NCBI GenBank assembly: GCA_948144175.1
Contig: CANXME010001991.1
Coordinates: 521,001-585,000, forward strand
DNA: 64,000 nucleotides
Direction of reading: 5' to 3'
Source of the DNA: Closterium sp. NIES-65
Lineage: Eukaryota; Streptophyta; Zygnematophyceae; Desmidiales; Closteriaceae
The stretch's first letter is position 1. Each line of letters opens with the position of its first letter. The position numbers and the translations under genes were made by a program. Below, piece after piece: positions 30,230 through 40,806 of the stretch. The notes beneath the pieces are model-generated. The model was not told the DNA's origin and ran no database searches. It saw only the letters and a list, made by a program, of their open reading frames with translations.

Positions 30230-30560
30230 AAATATTCCGAGCACTCTCATTAGCACTGCTCACAACGACAATAGTCAACACCCCAACACGCAGTTGCTAC
30301 TCCAGCACTCTCATGATCACTGCTCACAACGACAACACGCACTTGCTACTCCGAGTACTCTCATGATCACTGCTCACAACAACAACAGTCAACACCTCAA
30401 GACAAAGTTGATACTCAAGCGCCGCTGTCACTTCTTGGCTACATACCTCCCTTCTGTCACAACAGCAAAAATTTCCGAGCACTCTCATTATCACTGCTCA
30501 CAACGACAACAGTCAACACCTCAATACGCAATTGCTACTCCACCACAGGTTGCTGCCGCT
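30230..30560 (+). repeat. Tandem repeat in CopY gag-protease region
   Basis: Imperfect units of about 55-65 bp built from gcactctcatgatcactgct and cacaacgacaacagtcaaca, at least five copies. If translated they give His/Ser/Gln-rich repeats. 29951-30850 otherwise holds no domain I recognise. Confidence 0.75.
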
Positions 30561-30849
30561 ACTGCTTCAGCTGCACAGGCACTGATCAAACCATAGATTG
30601 CATCAGCACTAACAAAAGGGTGAAACATGCCAGCATGGATAGCACGTACAAATTCTTGCATCACAGGCTCACCTCCATGGGGAAGCAGCAAAACAGATAC
30701 AACATCCATCCTTACCTTCAACTTCTTCTCACTTAACTAGTCCTCTTGTCATCGATACTTCAGCTACTCGGCGTGGAACGATTAAAACATAATCACATAG
30801 GAGTCATGCAAATTTCAACGCATACTATGTGAGCTCCAAACTTTATCGC

Positions 30850-31960
30850 CGAACTGCAGGACACCTAATATCAGAGGACGTTTGGCACAAACTGTTGGAC
30901 ATCCCACCGGCTCAACGACGTATAATACAACTCGAGCAGAAGTGCTAGATAAAAACGCGTTATTACTCACCGGTGGACAGGAGCTTCGCCGACCTTGTCA
31001 CATCTGCACGATATGTCCAGAAGCATATCTTCCTCGGCAACCGTTTCCGTCTCATCACAATTCCAATGCACCTACATATAAGCCATTCGAGAGAATATAC
31101 AGTGATATTTTGGTGATTCCACGGCAAGTAAGGCGATCAGATTCAACTACGTTACCTTCATCGACGCAGTGACACGCTATGACTGGCACGCGCTTTTCTT
31201 GCCGCGCAATCTTGCCTATGATGCTTTTGTGGAATGGCTTTCAGCAGCCGAATAAGAGAGCGATCTGAAACTCAAGAGTTTTCCGACCGGCGGCGCTCTC
31301 GAGTACCTCTGACGGCGTTTCAAGGACTACCTAGCTGAAAGGAGAATCAACAACCTGCAATCGCTGCCTTACCACCATCAACAGTAGGGTGTAGAAGAAC
31401 AGATGGACAGGGCGTTGCAGACCATCACTCGTAAGCTTCTCATGGAAGTACACCTGCCAGAAGGGCAGCGGCCATTTGCAATGGACCATGCCGTGCTGCT
31501 CCACAACCTCGTCTCATCCACGTCCCTGCCAAACAATTCCTCACTGCTCAATGAGTGGACATGAAAATTGGGCAGTGCAAAAACGTTACGGGTTTTCAGG
31601 TGTATGGTACAATATCAGCCACTGAATACACCTGCAGGACGTTGTTCACAACGAAAAAAGAGGGGAATTCATCTTCGGATTGAGAAGCAGTTTGCTGCGT
31701 GGAAAATCTGGGACGTGAAGGATCGAGTAACAGTATCGGCACGTGATCTCCTTTCCTACGAAAGGCCCATATACAACACATGGCAGCATCAACGCGCTAA
31801 AAACAAATATTTGTCAGCTGGATTTACAACAGAAGCCGACGAAGCTGACGCGGTGGAGGAAGCTGTCTCGGTTGCGTCAGTACCAGCTATTGGCGCCCCT
31901 TTCTGCTCAGTTCTTATCAAGATCAACGAGAAGGATCCAACAATGATGTGAACGCCGAAG
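30850..31960 (+). pseudogene. CopY integrase
   Basis: Pieces in changing frames: SEDVWHKLLDIPPAQRRIIQ, then PFERIYSDILVIPR (first Asp region), VTFIDAVTRYDWHALFLPRN, FKDYLAERRIN, QTITRKLLMEVHLP and, near the end, a C-terminal stretch AAWKIWDVKDRVTVSARDLL. The order and wording match a copia integrase. The second Asp and the Glu are not readable. Many stops. Confidence 0.7.
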
Positions 31961-32744
31961 TGCACAATGAGTTTGCTGACAATGGGGCAATTACACCCAT
32001 CCCCGTCTCTTCTAACAAAAGCGAACGTCTAGGTCCGGGATTCAACTTTGGACCTGAATCTGCTGACGAAGCTACTACTGTCAAGACAGAGGAACAGCCT
32101 CGCTATTATCAGACTAGTCTATAGATACTTGGGTTAGCCTTCGTTGTACACAACTCTACAATCATTTATGAACCAAAGACTCTTGAGAAAGCTCTCTTGG
32201 GCCTCATCCTAAAAAGTGGCGCAAAGTCATGGACAGGGAGCTGAAGGTGCTGCATGTTAACAACGCGTGGGACTTCATTCCAACTTTGACCGTTCCTAAC
32301 CAAAACGTGCTCTATGGGAAGTGGGTCTTCCATATTAAAACCAATGCAAACAAGACAGTCGAGTGATTTTAAGGCGCGATGGGTAGTTCTCGGTTTCGAT
32401 CAAAAGCAAGGAGTTGATTATGGTGAGACATTTGCTTCTATCAACCGTCACACATGGCTCCGCATTCTAGTCACTTTCGCAACCGCATTCGGCTAAAAAC
32501 CCTGACAGATTGATATGGAGACTGCATTCTTCTCCTCCCTATTGTTCTACCTCATCGGTAGACACCGAGGTCTTATCAGCTGTCGAAATCACACGCTCTC
32601 AGCAGTTGCTCGGCAGTCTCTTATACGCGGTTGCCTAGTTCGCTACCTTAAGCGACCTGAAGGGTAGCATCTACGGGAGCTCGAAGCAGCAGTCGCCTAC
32701 TTTGTATTTACGACTTCAATCGACCTAACTTATCACAAGTTGCC
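31961..32744 (+). pseudogene. CopY linker and reverse transcriptase start
   Basis: From 32220 reads VMDRELKVLHVNNAWDFIPT, YGKWVFHIKTNANKTVE, FKARWVVLGFDQKQGVDYGE and WLRILVTFATAFG, the N-half of a copia RT. The palm with the catalytic aspartates is deleted. 32570-32744 continues with weakly readable C-terminal RT (LLGSLLYAVA). CopF inserted at 32745-32749. Confidence 0.75.
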
Positions 32745-32749
32745 CAAGT

Positions 32750-32876
32750 TGAGAAGAAACGAGAATGGATGAACTATGAATGAACTGAGTACAAGTACTA
32801 ACCCTAATTGGGTTGTACCCCTTATGGGCTACCCCACTATAGCCTACACAATAAGCACAAGCTATATGTTCTGACA
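32750..32876 (-). repeat. CopF 3' LTR
   Basis: 127 bp, tgagaagaaacg to gttctgaca. Shared 3' block and purine tract adjoin at 32877-32990. Confidence 0.9.
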
Positions 32877-33086
32877 CACCCCCATAGGCAAAGTGGGGGA
32901 GAACAAGGGGTCACAAGACCAGTCAAGCAAAGCAAAGCAAAGCAAGCTCAGGGTGGATCACAAAGTCACCACACATTCACAGCACAAGTTCAAGGCCACA
33001 AGGCAAGTTCACATGCAGGAGTACATATATATAAAGGACTAGACACGCAAGAGCAGGTGTATATATATGCAATAGTACAAGCAAGG

Positions 33087-35290
33087 TCAAGAGGTGAGCA
33101 AGTGAGGCAAGACAGGCACAAGACCCAGCTGCGTGCAGAAGCGCGGATGATCACAAGGCGCAAGTGCCTTAGTGAAGACATCAGCAGTGTTGGCCTCAGA
33201 GGCCACGTACGCAAGCCGCAACTGACCACGCTGCCGTAGCTCACGAGCAAGGAAGTAGTGAAGAGCAATGTGCTTTGTTCTGTGCTCCAGTCTCTGCTCT
33301 CGACACAAGGCCAGCATGGCCTTGTTGTCTACGTACAGGACTGGAGGAGAACGAGGCGACTCTCCAAGGCCGGTCAGCAGGTAGGTGAGCCAGCGAAGCT
33401 CCTGTGCAGCCATGGCCCCGGCGTAGATCTCAGCCTCACAACTAGAGCCGAGAACAGAAGACGAGCGAGTAGCCCGCCACGAAACAGAGCCGGAACCAAG
33501 GCTGAAGGTGTAACCCTGTGACGACCGCTGCGTAGCCTAGTCGTCAACCCAAGAAGCGTCCGCGTGCCTAGTGAGGACTACTGGACTCCGCCCTCCAAGC
33601 ACTAGCCCCATGCCCGACGTACTGCACAAGTAGCGCAACACCCTCTTCGTTGCAGCCATGTGCTCTGGTCGGTGTCTCCCAGGAGCAACATAGCGTGCGA
33701 GAATGCTAAGAGGGTATGCAAGGTCAGGTCGTGTGCAGGTCATCAGGTACATGAGGCAGCCAACAAGCTCTGCATACGGGCCAATCGACTCTACGGACTC
33801 ATCCGAAGGCAGAGCTGAGAGCGAGTGGCGAGTAGGCAGAGGAGTGGCCTGAGGCGAGGAGTACGTGAAGCCGAAGCGCTGAAGGACCTGCTGCACCATG
33901 TGTGACTGAGTCAGGGTAATGGTGCGGCGTGCTCTGTACCGGGTCATCTGCAAGCCAAGGTAGCTGCGCAGTTCACCCAGGTCTGTGCACGTATGTCTCT
34001 TCTGCAGCTCGGACTTCACGTGGGCGAGTCCACCAGTGTCAGCTATGGCAAAGACCAAGTCGTCGACGTACACGAGGATGTAGAACGGCGGCAGAGAAGT
34101 GTCGGTGCGCAGAAACAGCGACGGGTCGGCAGCTGAAGGAGCAAAGCCAAGAGCCGCAAGCGTAGTCCTCAGTGTGTCGTGCCACTCACGTGGCGCCTGG
34201 CGGAGACCGTAGACTGGACGCCAGAGACTCCACTGGGTACCAGGAGGGAAAGACCCAGTGAAGCCAGGTGGGCGGCGCAGCCAGATCTCCTCGTGCAGGC
34301 TGCCCTGCAAGAAAGTTGTGCTGAAGTCGAGAGAGTGCAGCTCGTAGTCATGGTGAGCAGCAACGTGCAGCAGTACCCGAAGAGTGGTCATCTTCGGGGT
34401 GGGAGAGAAGGTCTGAAAGTAGTCAACTCCCTGCCGCTGACTGAAGCCACGAGCCACGTAACGCGCCTTGAAGACAGGCGGAGAACCCGGCGGCCGCTTC
34501 ACCCTGAAGATCCACATGCCACTGACGATGTTCGCCCCAGGAGGGGGGACAACGTCAACGTAGGTGCCTGTGGACTTCCAGGAAGCAATCTCTGCATCCA
34601 TAGCTGCCTGCCACTGAGAGGAGTAGGGACCCTCTATCGCCTCCGCGTAAGAGCGCGGAGTCGGGATGTCAAGTGCATCCGGGTCTCCCTTAGGGGTAAG
34701 CAGTATGGACACGAGATGAGGTGAAGCAGCGGCCAAGCACTGGAACTCCTCCTGCCTGTCCTCAAGGACGTCCGTGCCAAGGGCACACTCACCCCCGACG
34801 GACGGAGGACAGACAGACTCAGACTCAGCGACAAGACTAGCAGCATAGTCTAGGCGACAGCGAGCAGCAAAGTCGACGAGCTCACCAACTAGGGCAGACG
34901 CAGTAGTGGACTCGAAAGAAGGGTCAGTGACGACAGTAGCCAGGAGACGCGTGACAGTAGGACTGGCAGCACGAAGAGAGTCCGACTCCGGGTCGGCAAA
35001 AGCAGGAAGAGAGGACTCAGGAGGAGAAGGCAAAGGGGCACGCAGAGGAGCAGTGGACGGACGCAGAGACATCCTGTGCGTGCCAGGGACAGGAGGAGGA
35101 CGGTGACGCGAACCACGACCACTAGCGCGAGCAGCACGGACAGGCGACGCCGCGCGAGACGCAGGCTCACGATGCTTAGCAAGACCTCCAGTAGGAGCAG
35201 TGTAGGGAGAAGGAGCAGGCAAAGGGGAGGTAGGCTGCAACTGTAACTATGACGGGACTTGCTGTGGACACCCTAAAGAAGGAGGAGGAC
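33087..35290 (-). pseudogene. CopF reverse transcriptase and RNase H
   Basis: RT is complete, with LDFSTTFLQG, YVDD and SQATPLPTRHSLSALPSDE, up to the RNase H start HADASWVDD. TAG (minus strand, plus positions 33537-33539) replaces a Gln codon right after it. RNase H resumes with CEAEIYAG and YVDNKAM and ends in TGA at 33087. Apart from the amber codon the RT-RNase H block looks functional. Confidence 0.85.
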
Positions 35291-36875
35291 CAGTAGAAGG
35301 CGGAAGACCAAGAACCTGCTGTAGGAGTGGAACGAAGTACGGTCGAAGCCGCGCGGCGACGCCAGACACAGCAGGTACAGCACCAGAACCCCCAGCAGGA
35401 GCACCCGCTCAAGCTGCACCTCCAGCAGCGCCAGAACCTCCAGCAGTACCAGGAGTACCCGCAGCAGGACCGCCAGTAGTAGTCTCAGCTCCAACACCCT
35501 CAGCTGCACCAGCTCCAGTCGAACCCGCAGGCCCAGCAGCTCCAGTACTCCCAGTACGAGCACCTCCGGGACCCGCGACAGCAGCACCCTCAGTAGCCGA
35601 AGAACCTCCAGCACCAGCAGCACGCCTCCAGCGCCGGGCAAACCACTCGCGCAGCTCCCGTGGAGAGAGTGGCTCCCGGCGAGACGAAGCACCCGGAGAA
35701 CCTCCAGGCGGAGCACCTCCAAGCTCAGCACCCCCAGGCTCAGCACACCTAAGCTCAGCACCCCCAGGCTCAGCACCCCCAGGCTCAGCACCCCCCGGCG
35801 CAGCACCCCCAGACTCAGCACCCCCAGGCTCAGCACCCCTAGTCTCAGCACACCCAGGCTCAGCACCCCCAGGCTCAGCACCCCCAGGCGCAGCACCCCC
35901 AGGCTCAGCACCCCCAGGCTCAGCACCCCCAGTCTCAGCACCCCCAGGCTTAGCACCCACAGGCTCAGCACCCCCAGAGTCAGCTCCCCCAGGCTAAGCA
36001 CCCTCAGCAGCACCAGAGTCACCAGTGACCTCGACACGCTCGACTGCGTCTACCTGGGACACACCTAAAGGGGACGGACCCTGAGGGGGGAGGGGGTCTA
36101 CCGGAGGGGGACGTGGTACAAGGAAGAGCGGCGACGGGGGGAGGGACGGAGTGCGGTAGGGGAAGAGGTGGTAGTAGGGGACCGACTCGTCAAAGGTGAC
36201 GTCCTGGGAGGACAGAACACGGCGAGAGGTGGGGTGGTAGAACTGCCACCCAGGCGCGTCAGGGGGGAACCCCAGGAAGACGCAAGGAGCAGCATGAGTG
36301 GACAGCTTGTCCGCAGACAAGTCGCGGACAAACGCCCGAGATCCCCAGACCCGGAACGCCGACGCATCGCCGACCTTCCCCGTCCACAGCAAGGCTGGGG
36401 AGGTCTCCGGCCTGGAGACCCTGGGGTGTAGGTTGATCTGATGCGCCGCGTACCTCACCGCAAACGGCCACAGAAAATGGGGAGCAGCCGCATGCATCAT
36501 AGACGTACGAGCGACGTCCATGACCATGCCAATGCGGCGCTCAGCAATCTCATTTTGCTGCGGGGAGTCCGTAAGCGTGAAGGTCTGACGGATTCCTCGT
36601 GCGCGACAGTAGGCTCTCAGAAGGCCAGAAGAAAACTCTCCGCCTCTGTTCGAGTGCAGACGCTGAACAGGAAAGTCCGAGCCAAAGCTCTGCCTGAGCT
36701 GGAGACGAGCTGCGCGGATCCAGACGATCAGCACCTCAGTGACATCACCCTTGTTGCGCAAGGGGAAGACTGCGGTGTAACGCGAGTAGTCGTCAACAAC
36801 GAGCAGGAAGTAGCGCTCGTGACCCTGTCCTCGGACGCGGGCTGGGCCCCACACGTCCATGTGAAGCGTCTGCAA
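35291..36875 (-). pseudogene. CopF integrase and repeat linker
   Basis: The integrase has HMDVWGPARV and NEIAERRIG, but the second catalytic residue reads HSNRGGEF, Asp to Asn, which should kill strand transfer. The linker is about 40 copies of a five-residue Gly-Gly-Ala-Glu-Pro type unit (35700-36000). A stop near 36001 and another at 35409 interrupt it. Confidence 0.85.
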
Positions 36876-36887
36876 CGTGGCAGCCCG

Positions 36888-39059
36888 CTAACGCCCCTCG
36901 ACACAGGGGACACAGGTAGGGCCAGGGCCCTGAAGAAGGGGAGGGAGGGACCGAGGGAGACCAGAAACAAGAAGACGGGAGGCCATGCCTCTGAGCCGAA
37001 GCAGAGAGGGGTGACCAAGGCGGTGGTGCCAGAGGAGAGTCTCGTGAGACAAGAGACGACATGAACAGGGGGCAGACTCAGGACCAGACCTGGACGCTGC
37101 AGCAAACGCCTGACCCGATGCAGCGACCCTACCAGACTCAACAACTGGCGGAGATGCAGTGGTCAGTGTGTACAGGCTCGACCCCGGCTGACGGGTAAAC
37201 GTAGCCAGGTGTCGGCCTGTGCTAGCCTCTGTGCAGTGCATCACCCGCTGACGCGCAGGAGTGAACTGGTGTACTCCCCCATCCTGTAGGTCAGCACCAC
37301 TCACCAGGTTCGTAGAGAACGAGGGGAGGTAGAGACCAGACAGGGTGCCAGAGGGAGCCGCCGGACACGGGAGGACTGTGGAGAAGTGAGACAGGACAGG
37401 ACCCCCAGAGGGGTCAGCGAGAGACACCGCAACCGGCCGACTAAGCGGCGTGAGTGTGGTGCGTTCCCGAAAGAAGGAGCGAGAAGCCCCAGAGTCAAGG
37501 GTGAAGGTGAGGGAGGCCGAAGCCGACGTAGTACTTGAGAGCGCAGACTCAATAGCCGCCGAAGCCGCAATACCTGAGGACGCAGACGCACTAGCACCTA
37601 GAGCAGCAACGTCGCAAGCACCTAGGGTAGCCGCCTCACCAGTACCTAGAGCAGCAGTCTCAATGCCCGGATCGGGCGGGAAACACCGGTAACAGCCACC
37701 CTCATCACTAATAGACACAGCATACATGGCAGAAAGAATAGCATCAAAATCAAGATCACAGATGGCAACACCCGCCCTAGACAGCTCGTCCCAGCGAGGG
37801 ATCTCTGTGGCCTCCGGGAATTGGTGACGCCACGCGTCCGTCAGGCGGCCAAAGCATCGCTGGGTGGGGTGCGCACCCCCACACTGCTCACCCGCACGGT
37901 TGCCGGTGCGCAGGACGTAGGTGCACGGACCAAAACCCCCACCCCGCTGGCGTGCAGTGTACCACTCACGGAGCTGCTGAGGGGACAGGGTCTCACGACC
38001 GCACTGCTGCTGCTGGCGCGGACCACCACCGGAGCCACTCCTCTGCGTAGACCCGCGACCAGCTCCACTGCCACCCCCGCCGCCTCCGCCGCCTCCGCCG
38101 CCGCCGCTACTACCGCCGCCTCCGCCGCCTCCTCCACCGCCGCCGCCGCCTCCGCCTCCACTGCCGCCACCGGCACCTCCACCCCCACCACCACTCCCAC
38201 CGCCACCCCCACTCCCCCCGCCGCCTCCACCTCCACTTCCACCGCCCCCGCTCGCCCCTCCAGTGCCCCTGCCCCCCTTGCCCTTGCCAGAGCGGCGTCT
38301 CCCGCTAGGGGCAGACGCCGTACCGACCGACTCAAGACCAAGGAGGTCGGCCGCAGCAGCAGAGGCAACAGAGGGCAGAAGGGGGGAGGGGGAACACCCC
38401 TCAAAGATGGGGGTGCGCGGGTCACCACGAGAGGCCCCTACAGCGACTATGCTCTTCTCGGCCGCTAGGAGGGACTTCTCGAGGAGGTCAACAGTGAGAG
38501 TGGTGGGAGAGACTGAGAGGAAGTGGTCCCTGACTACGCGAAGGGAGTCAGGGAGGCGAGTGACTATGTAGTAGAGAGTGATGTACATGGGGGGGGGGCT
38601 CTTGGCGCAGAAGTCAGCAGGAAGCGCAGCGCGGTAGCGAGTGTCACTAGTGCGGAGGTGCGTAATGAGGTCAGCGACTGTGGGAAAGGCAGCAAGGTCA
38701 GGGAAGAGGTACGGTAGCATGAGACGGCTCAGTGCAGCAGTGGCAGGGGAGGAGTAGCGCGCAACTACAGCGTCGTACAAGGTCTGCGCACTCTTGTACT
38801 GACTAAAGTGCGCACGCTCGGAGGTAGGGAGGTGGCGACGCACAGCAAGACGTGCAGCAGCGTCGCGCGTGGTCCACTGGGAGCGAACAGTGGCGTCGGC
38901 ATCAGCAGCAGGGGCAGGAGAGGCGCCAGAGGTGAGGTCAAAGAGTGAGAGACCATCTGCCCTATCACAGTTTAAAAACAGCTGCAGGTCATCTACCCAG
39001 ACGTCAAAGTCAATGGCTCGACCCTCAGCGTCAAAAGCGAGGACACTAGGGGTAGCCAT
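36888..39059 (-). CDS. CopF gag-protease (open frame, 723 aa)
   Basis: Starts at MATPSVLAFDAEGR (39059; the ORF itself opens two codons earlier). Contains the gag domain, a Gly-rich linker of about 75 residues, knuckle CTYVLRTGNRAGEQC followed by GGAHPTQRC (same C-x13-C-x3-H-x4-C spacing as CopD), protease with FTLDSGASRSFFRE and the HHCC zinc region up to CVPCVEG. The frame ends at a TAG (36888-36890) where related copies have Gln. As it stands it could supply Gag and protease without integrase, RT or RNase H. That is speculation from the open frame. Confidence 0.8.
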   Translation of the reverse strand: MATPSVLAFDAEGRAIDFDVWVDDLQLFLNCDRADGLSLFDLTSGASPAPAADADATVRSQWTTRDAAARLAVRRHLPTSERAHFSQYKSAQTLYDAVVARYSSPATAALSRLMLPYLFPDLAAFPTVADLITHLRTSDTRYRAALPADFCAKSPPPMYITLYYIVTRLPDSLRVVRDHFLSVSPTTLTVDLLEKSLLAAEKSIVAVGASRGDPRTPIFEGCSPSPLLPSVASAAAADLLGLESVGTASAPSGRRRSGKGKGGRGTGGASGGGGSGGGGGGGSGGGGGSGGGGGGAGGGSGGGGGGGGGGGGGGGGSSGGGGGGGGGGGGSGAGRGSTQRSGSGGGPRQQQQCGRETLSPQQLREWYTARQRGGGFGPCTYVLRTGNRAGEQCGGAHPTQRCFGRLTDAWRHQFPEATEIPRWDELSRAGVAICDLDFDAILSAMYAVSISDEGGCYRCFPPDPGIETAALGTGEAATLGACDVAALGASASASSGIAASAAIESALSSTTSASASLTFTLDSGASRSFFRERTTLTPLSRPVAVSLADPSGGPVLSHFSTVLPCPAAPSGTLSGLYLPSFSTNLVSGADLQDGGVHQFTPARQRVMHCTEASTGRHLATFTRQPGSSLYTLTTASPPVVESGRVAASGQAFAAASRSGPESAPCSCRLLSHETLLWHHRLGHPSLLRLRGMASRLLVSGLPRSLPPLLQGPGPTCVPCVEGR

Positions 39060-40062
39060 GACCACAGTAGACTAGCAGTGCAACAGTAGGGTGAGGGCAG
39101 TGCAAGAAAAGAGGCATTGTGCTCACCGGACGGGGCTGCTCGGGCGGCTCGGAGGTAGGGCGGCTCGGCGGCTCGGCTGCACGGCGGCTCGGCTGCTGGG
39201 CGGCTCGGCTGCAGGGCGGCTCGGCTACAGGGCGGCTCGGCTGCTGGGCGGCTCGGCTGTAGGGCGGCTCGGCTGCTCGGTTGCTGGGCGGCTCGGCTGC
39301 TCGGCTGCTCAGCTGCTGGGCGGCTCGGCCGTGCTGCTGCAGGGCGGCGCGGCGGTCGGCTGTTCGGCGAGGTGAGGCGGCCCGGGCGGGCGGCGCTGCA
39401 GCAAGTGACGGGGCCGCAGGGAAGGCGGCTGGGCCGCAGGTAAGGGCGGCGAGGCCGCAGTTGAGGGCGGCGGGGACCGCAGGTGAGGGCGGTGAGGCCG
39501 CAGGTAAGGGCGGCGAGGCCGCAGTTTAGGGCGGCGGGGACCGCAGGTGAGGGCGGTGAGGCCGCAGGTAAGGGCGGCGAGGCCGCAGTTGAGGGCGGCG
39601 GGGACCGCAGGTAAGGGCGGCGGGGACCGCAGGTGAGGGCGGCGGGGCTGCAGGTAAGGGCGGCGAGGCCGCAAGGGCGGCACGCGGGGTCGACGGGTGG
39701 CGTAAGGCGCCACTAGGGCGGCGCGCGGGGTCGACGGGCGGCGCAGGGGGGGGGGCCGCTAGGGCGGCGCGCGGGGTCGACGGGTGGCGCAGGGGGCCGC
39801 TAGGGCGGCGCGTGGGGTCGACGGGCTGCGCAGGGAGCCGCTAAGGCGACGCGCGGGGTCGACGGGTGGCGCAAGGAGGGGCCGCTAGGGCGGCGCGTGG
39901 GGTCGACGGGAAGCGCAAGGGGCCACAAAGGGCGGCGCGACGGTAGGGAGGGCACACGGGGCGCGCACGACTCGGTCTAGTCTAAGGCGCGCTCCGGGCA
40001 GGAAAAAAAAATCGTGGTGGGCCCTAGGTAGCGTTCCCACTAGGGAACCTGCTCTGAAACCA
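39060..40062 (-). repeat. CopF leader with three tandem repeat blocks
   Basis: No gene. Blocks: ggcggctcggctgctgggcg units (about 39130-39340), gccgcaggtaagggcggcgag units (39400-39670), and units of about 50 bp holding gcgcggggtcgacggg (39690-39910). Then aaaaaaaaa, gggccc (40019-40024), hairpin gttccc-acta-gggaac and the PBS. Confidence 0.8.
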
Positions 40063-40189
40063 TGAGAAGAAACGAGAATGGATGAACTATGAATGAACTG
40101 AGTACAAGTACTAACCCTAATTGGGTTGTACCCCTTATGGGCTACCCCACTATAGCCTACACAATAAGCACAAGCTATATGTTCTGACA
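40063..40189 (-). repeat. CopF 5' LTR
   Basis: 127 bp, looks identical to 32750-32876. Confidence 0.9.
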
Positions 40190-40665
40190 CAAGCACCGCT
40201 GTCACTACTTGGCTAGGTAGATGCAGATCACATGGATACAGCAAACAGGCGCTCACAATCTCCTTGCAGTTGTGCAAGTAGGAATCGATTGCACTTTTAT
40301 CAGCTGAGGCCGAGTTCATCGCTTCATGGACTGCAACGAAGGAAGGAATTTACCTTCATGAGTTACTCAATGAAGCTAAGCATTCTCACTCTTTTGCGAC
40401 AATCAGTCCATGATCTGCATTGCGAACAAGTCAGTTTTCGCCAATCCAACCAAACACATCTCGCTACGCTACTTATCTGTCAAGGACGAAATCAAACAAG
40501 GCAAGTTACACCTCGCCTACTGCTCTACTAGTGAAATGGCTGCGAAGTACTGGACCAGGCAACTTCCTCGACTGAAGTTCCAGTACTGCGTGTTGCTGAC
40601 TGTACTTGGCCACGTTAGAGATAATACCAACAACATCGAACTCCAGAATTGAAGCGGAGGGTTGA
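40190..40665 (+). pseudogene. CopY RNase H
   Basis: Continues CopY after CopF: a stretch reading SAEAEFIASWTATKEGIYLH and ELLNEA (the RNase H Glu), then, in other frames, words matching the N-terminal half of the copia KHIALRY motif and LTKxLPRL-type end (QLPRLKFQYCVL). Frameshifts and stops throughout. Confidence 0.7.
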
Positions 40666-40806
40666 AGTAAAATTAAAGGACTTATGGAATTCAGTAGCTA
40701 GATCACTACAGTAGTATCGTACTATATATGTGCATGTCTATAGCAGGTGACCATTCGCATAAGTTACAGGCAGTATTGCGAACAGTCTCGTGACTACACC
40801 CACTTA
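40666..40806 (+). other. CopY 3' end, non-coding
   Basis: 140 bp with no domain. It ends in the TRIM-B1 target duplication actta (40802-40806). No CopY LTR could be identified. Confidence 0.5.

Larger units (their letters stand above)
32750..40189 (-). mobile_element. CopF, full-length copia with broken pol
   Basis: 7440 bp; LTRs 32750-32876 and 40063-40189 (127 bp each) look identical. Target duplication is caagt (left) against caagc (right), one mismatch. PBS minus strand TGGTTTCAGAGC; gggccc at 40019-40024. Gag-protease is open as one frame, but integrase and RT frames carry stops. The LTRs say young, the coding region says dead: probably mobilised by proteins of another copy. Confidence 0.9.
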
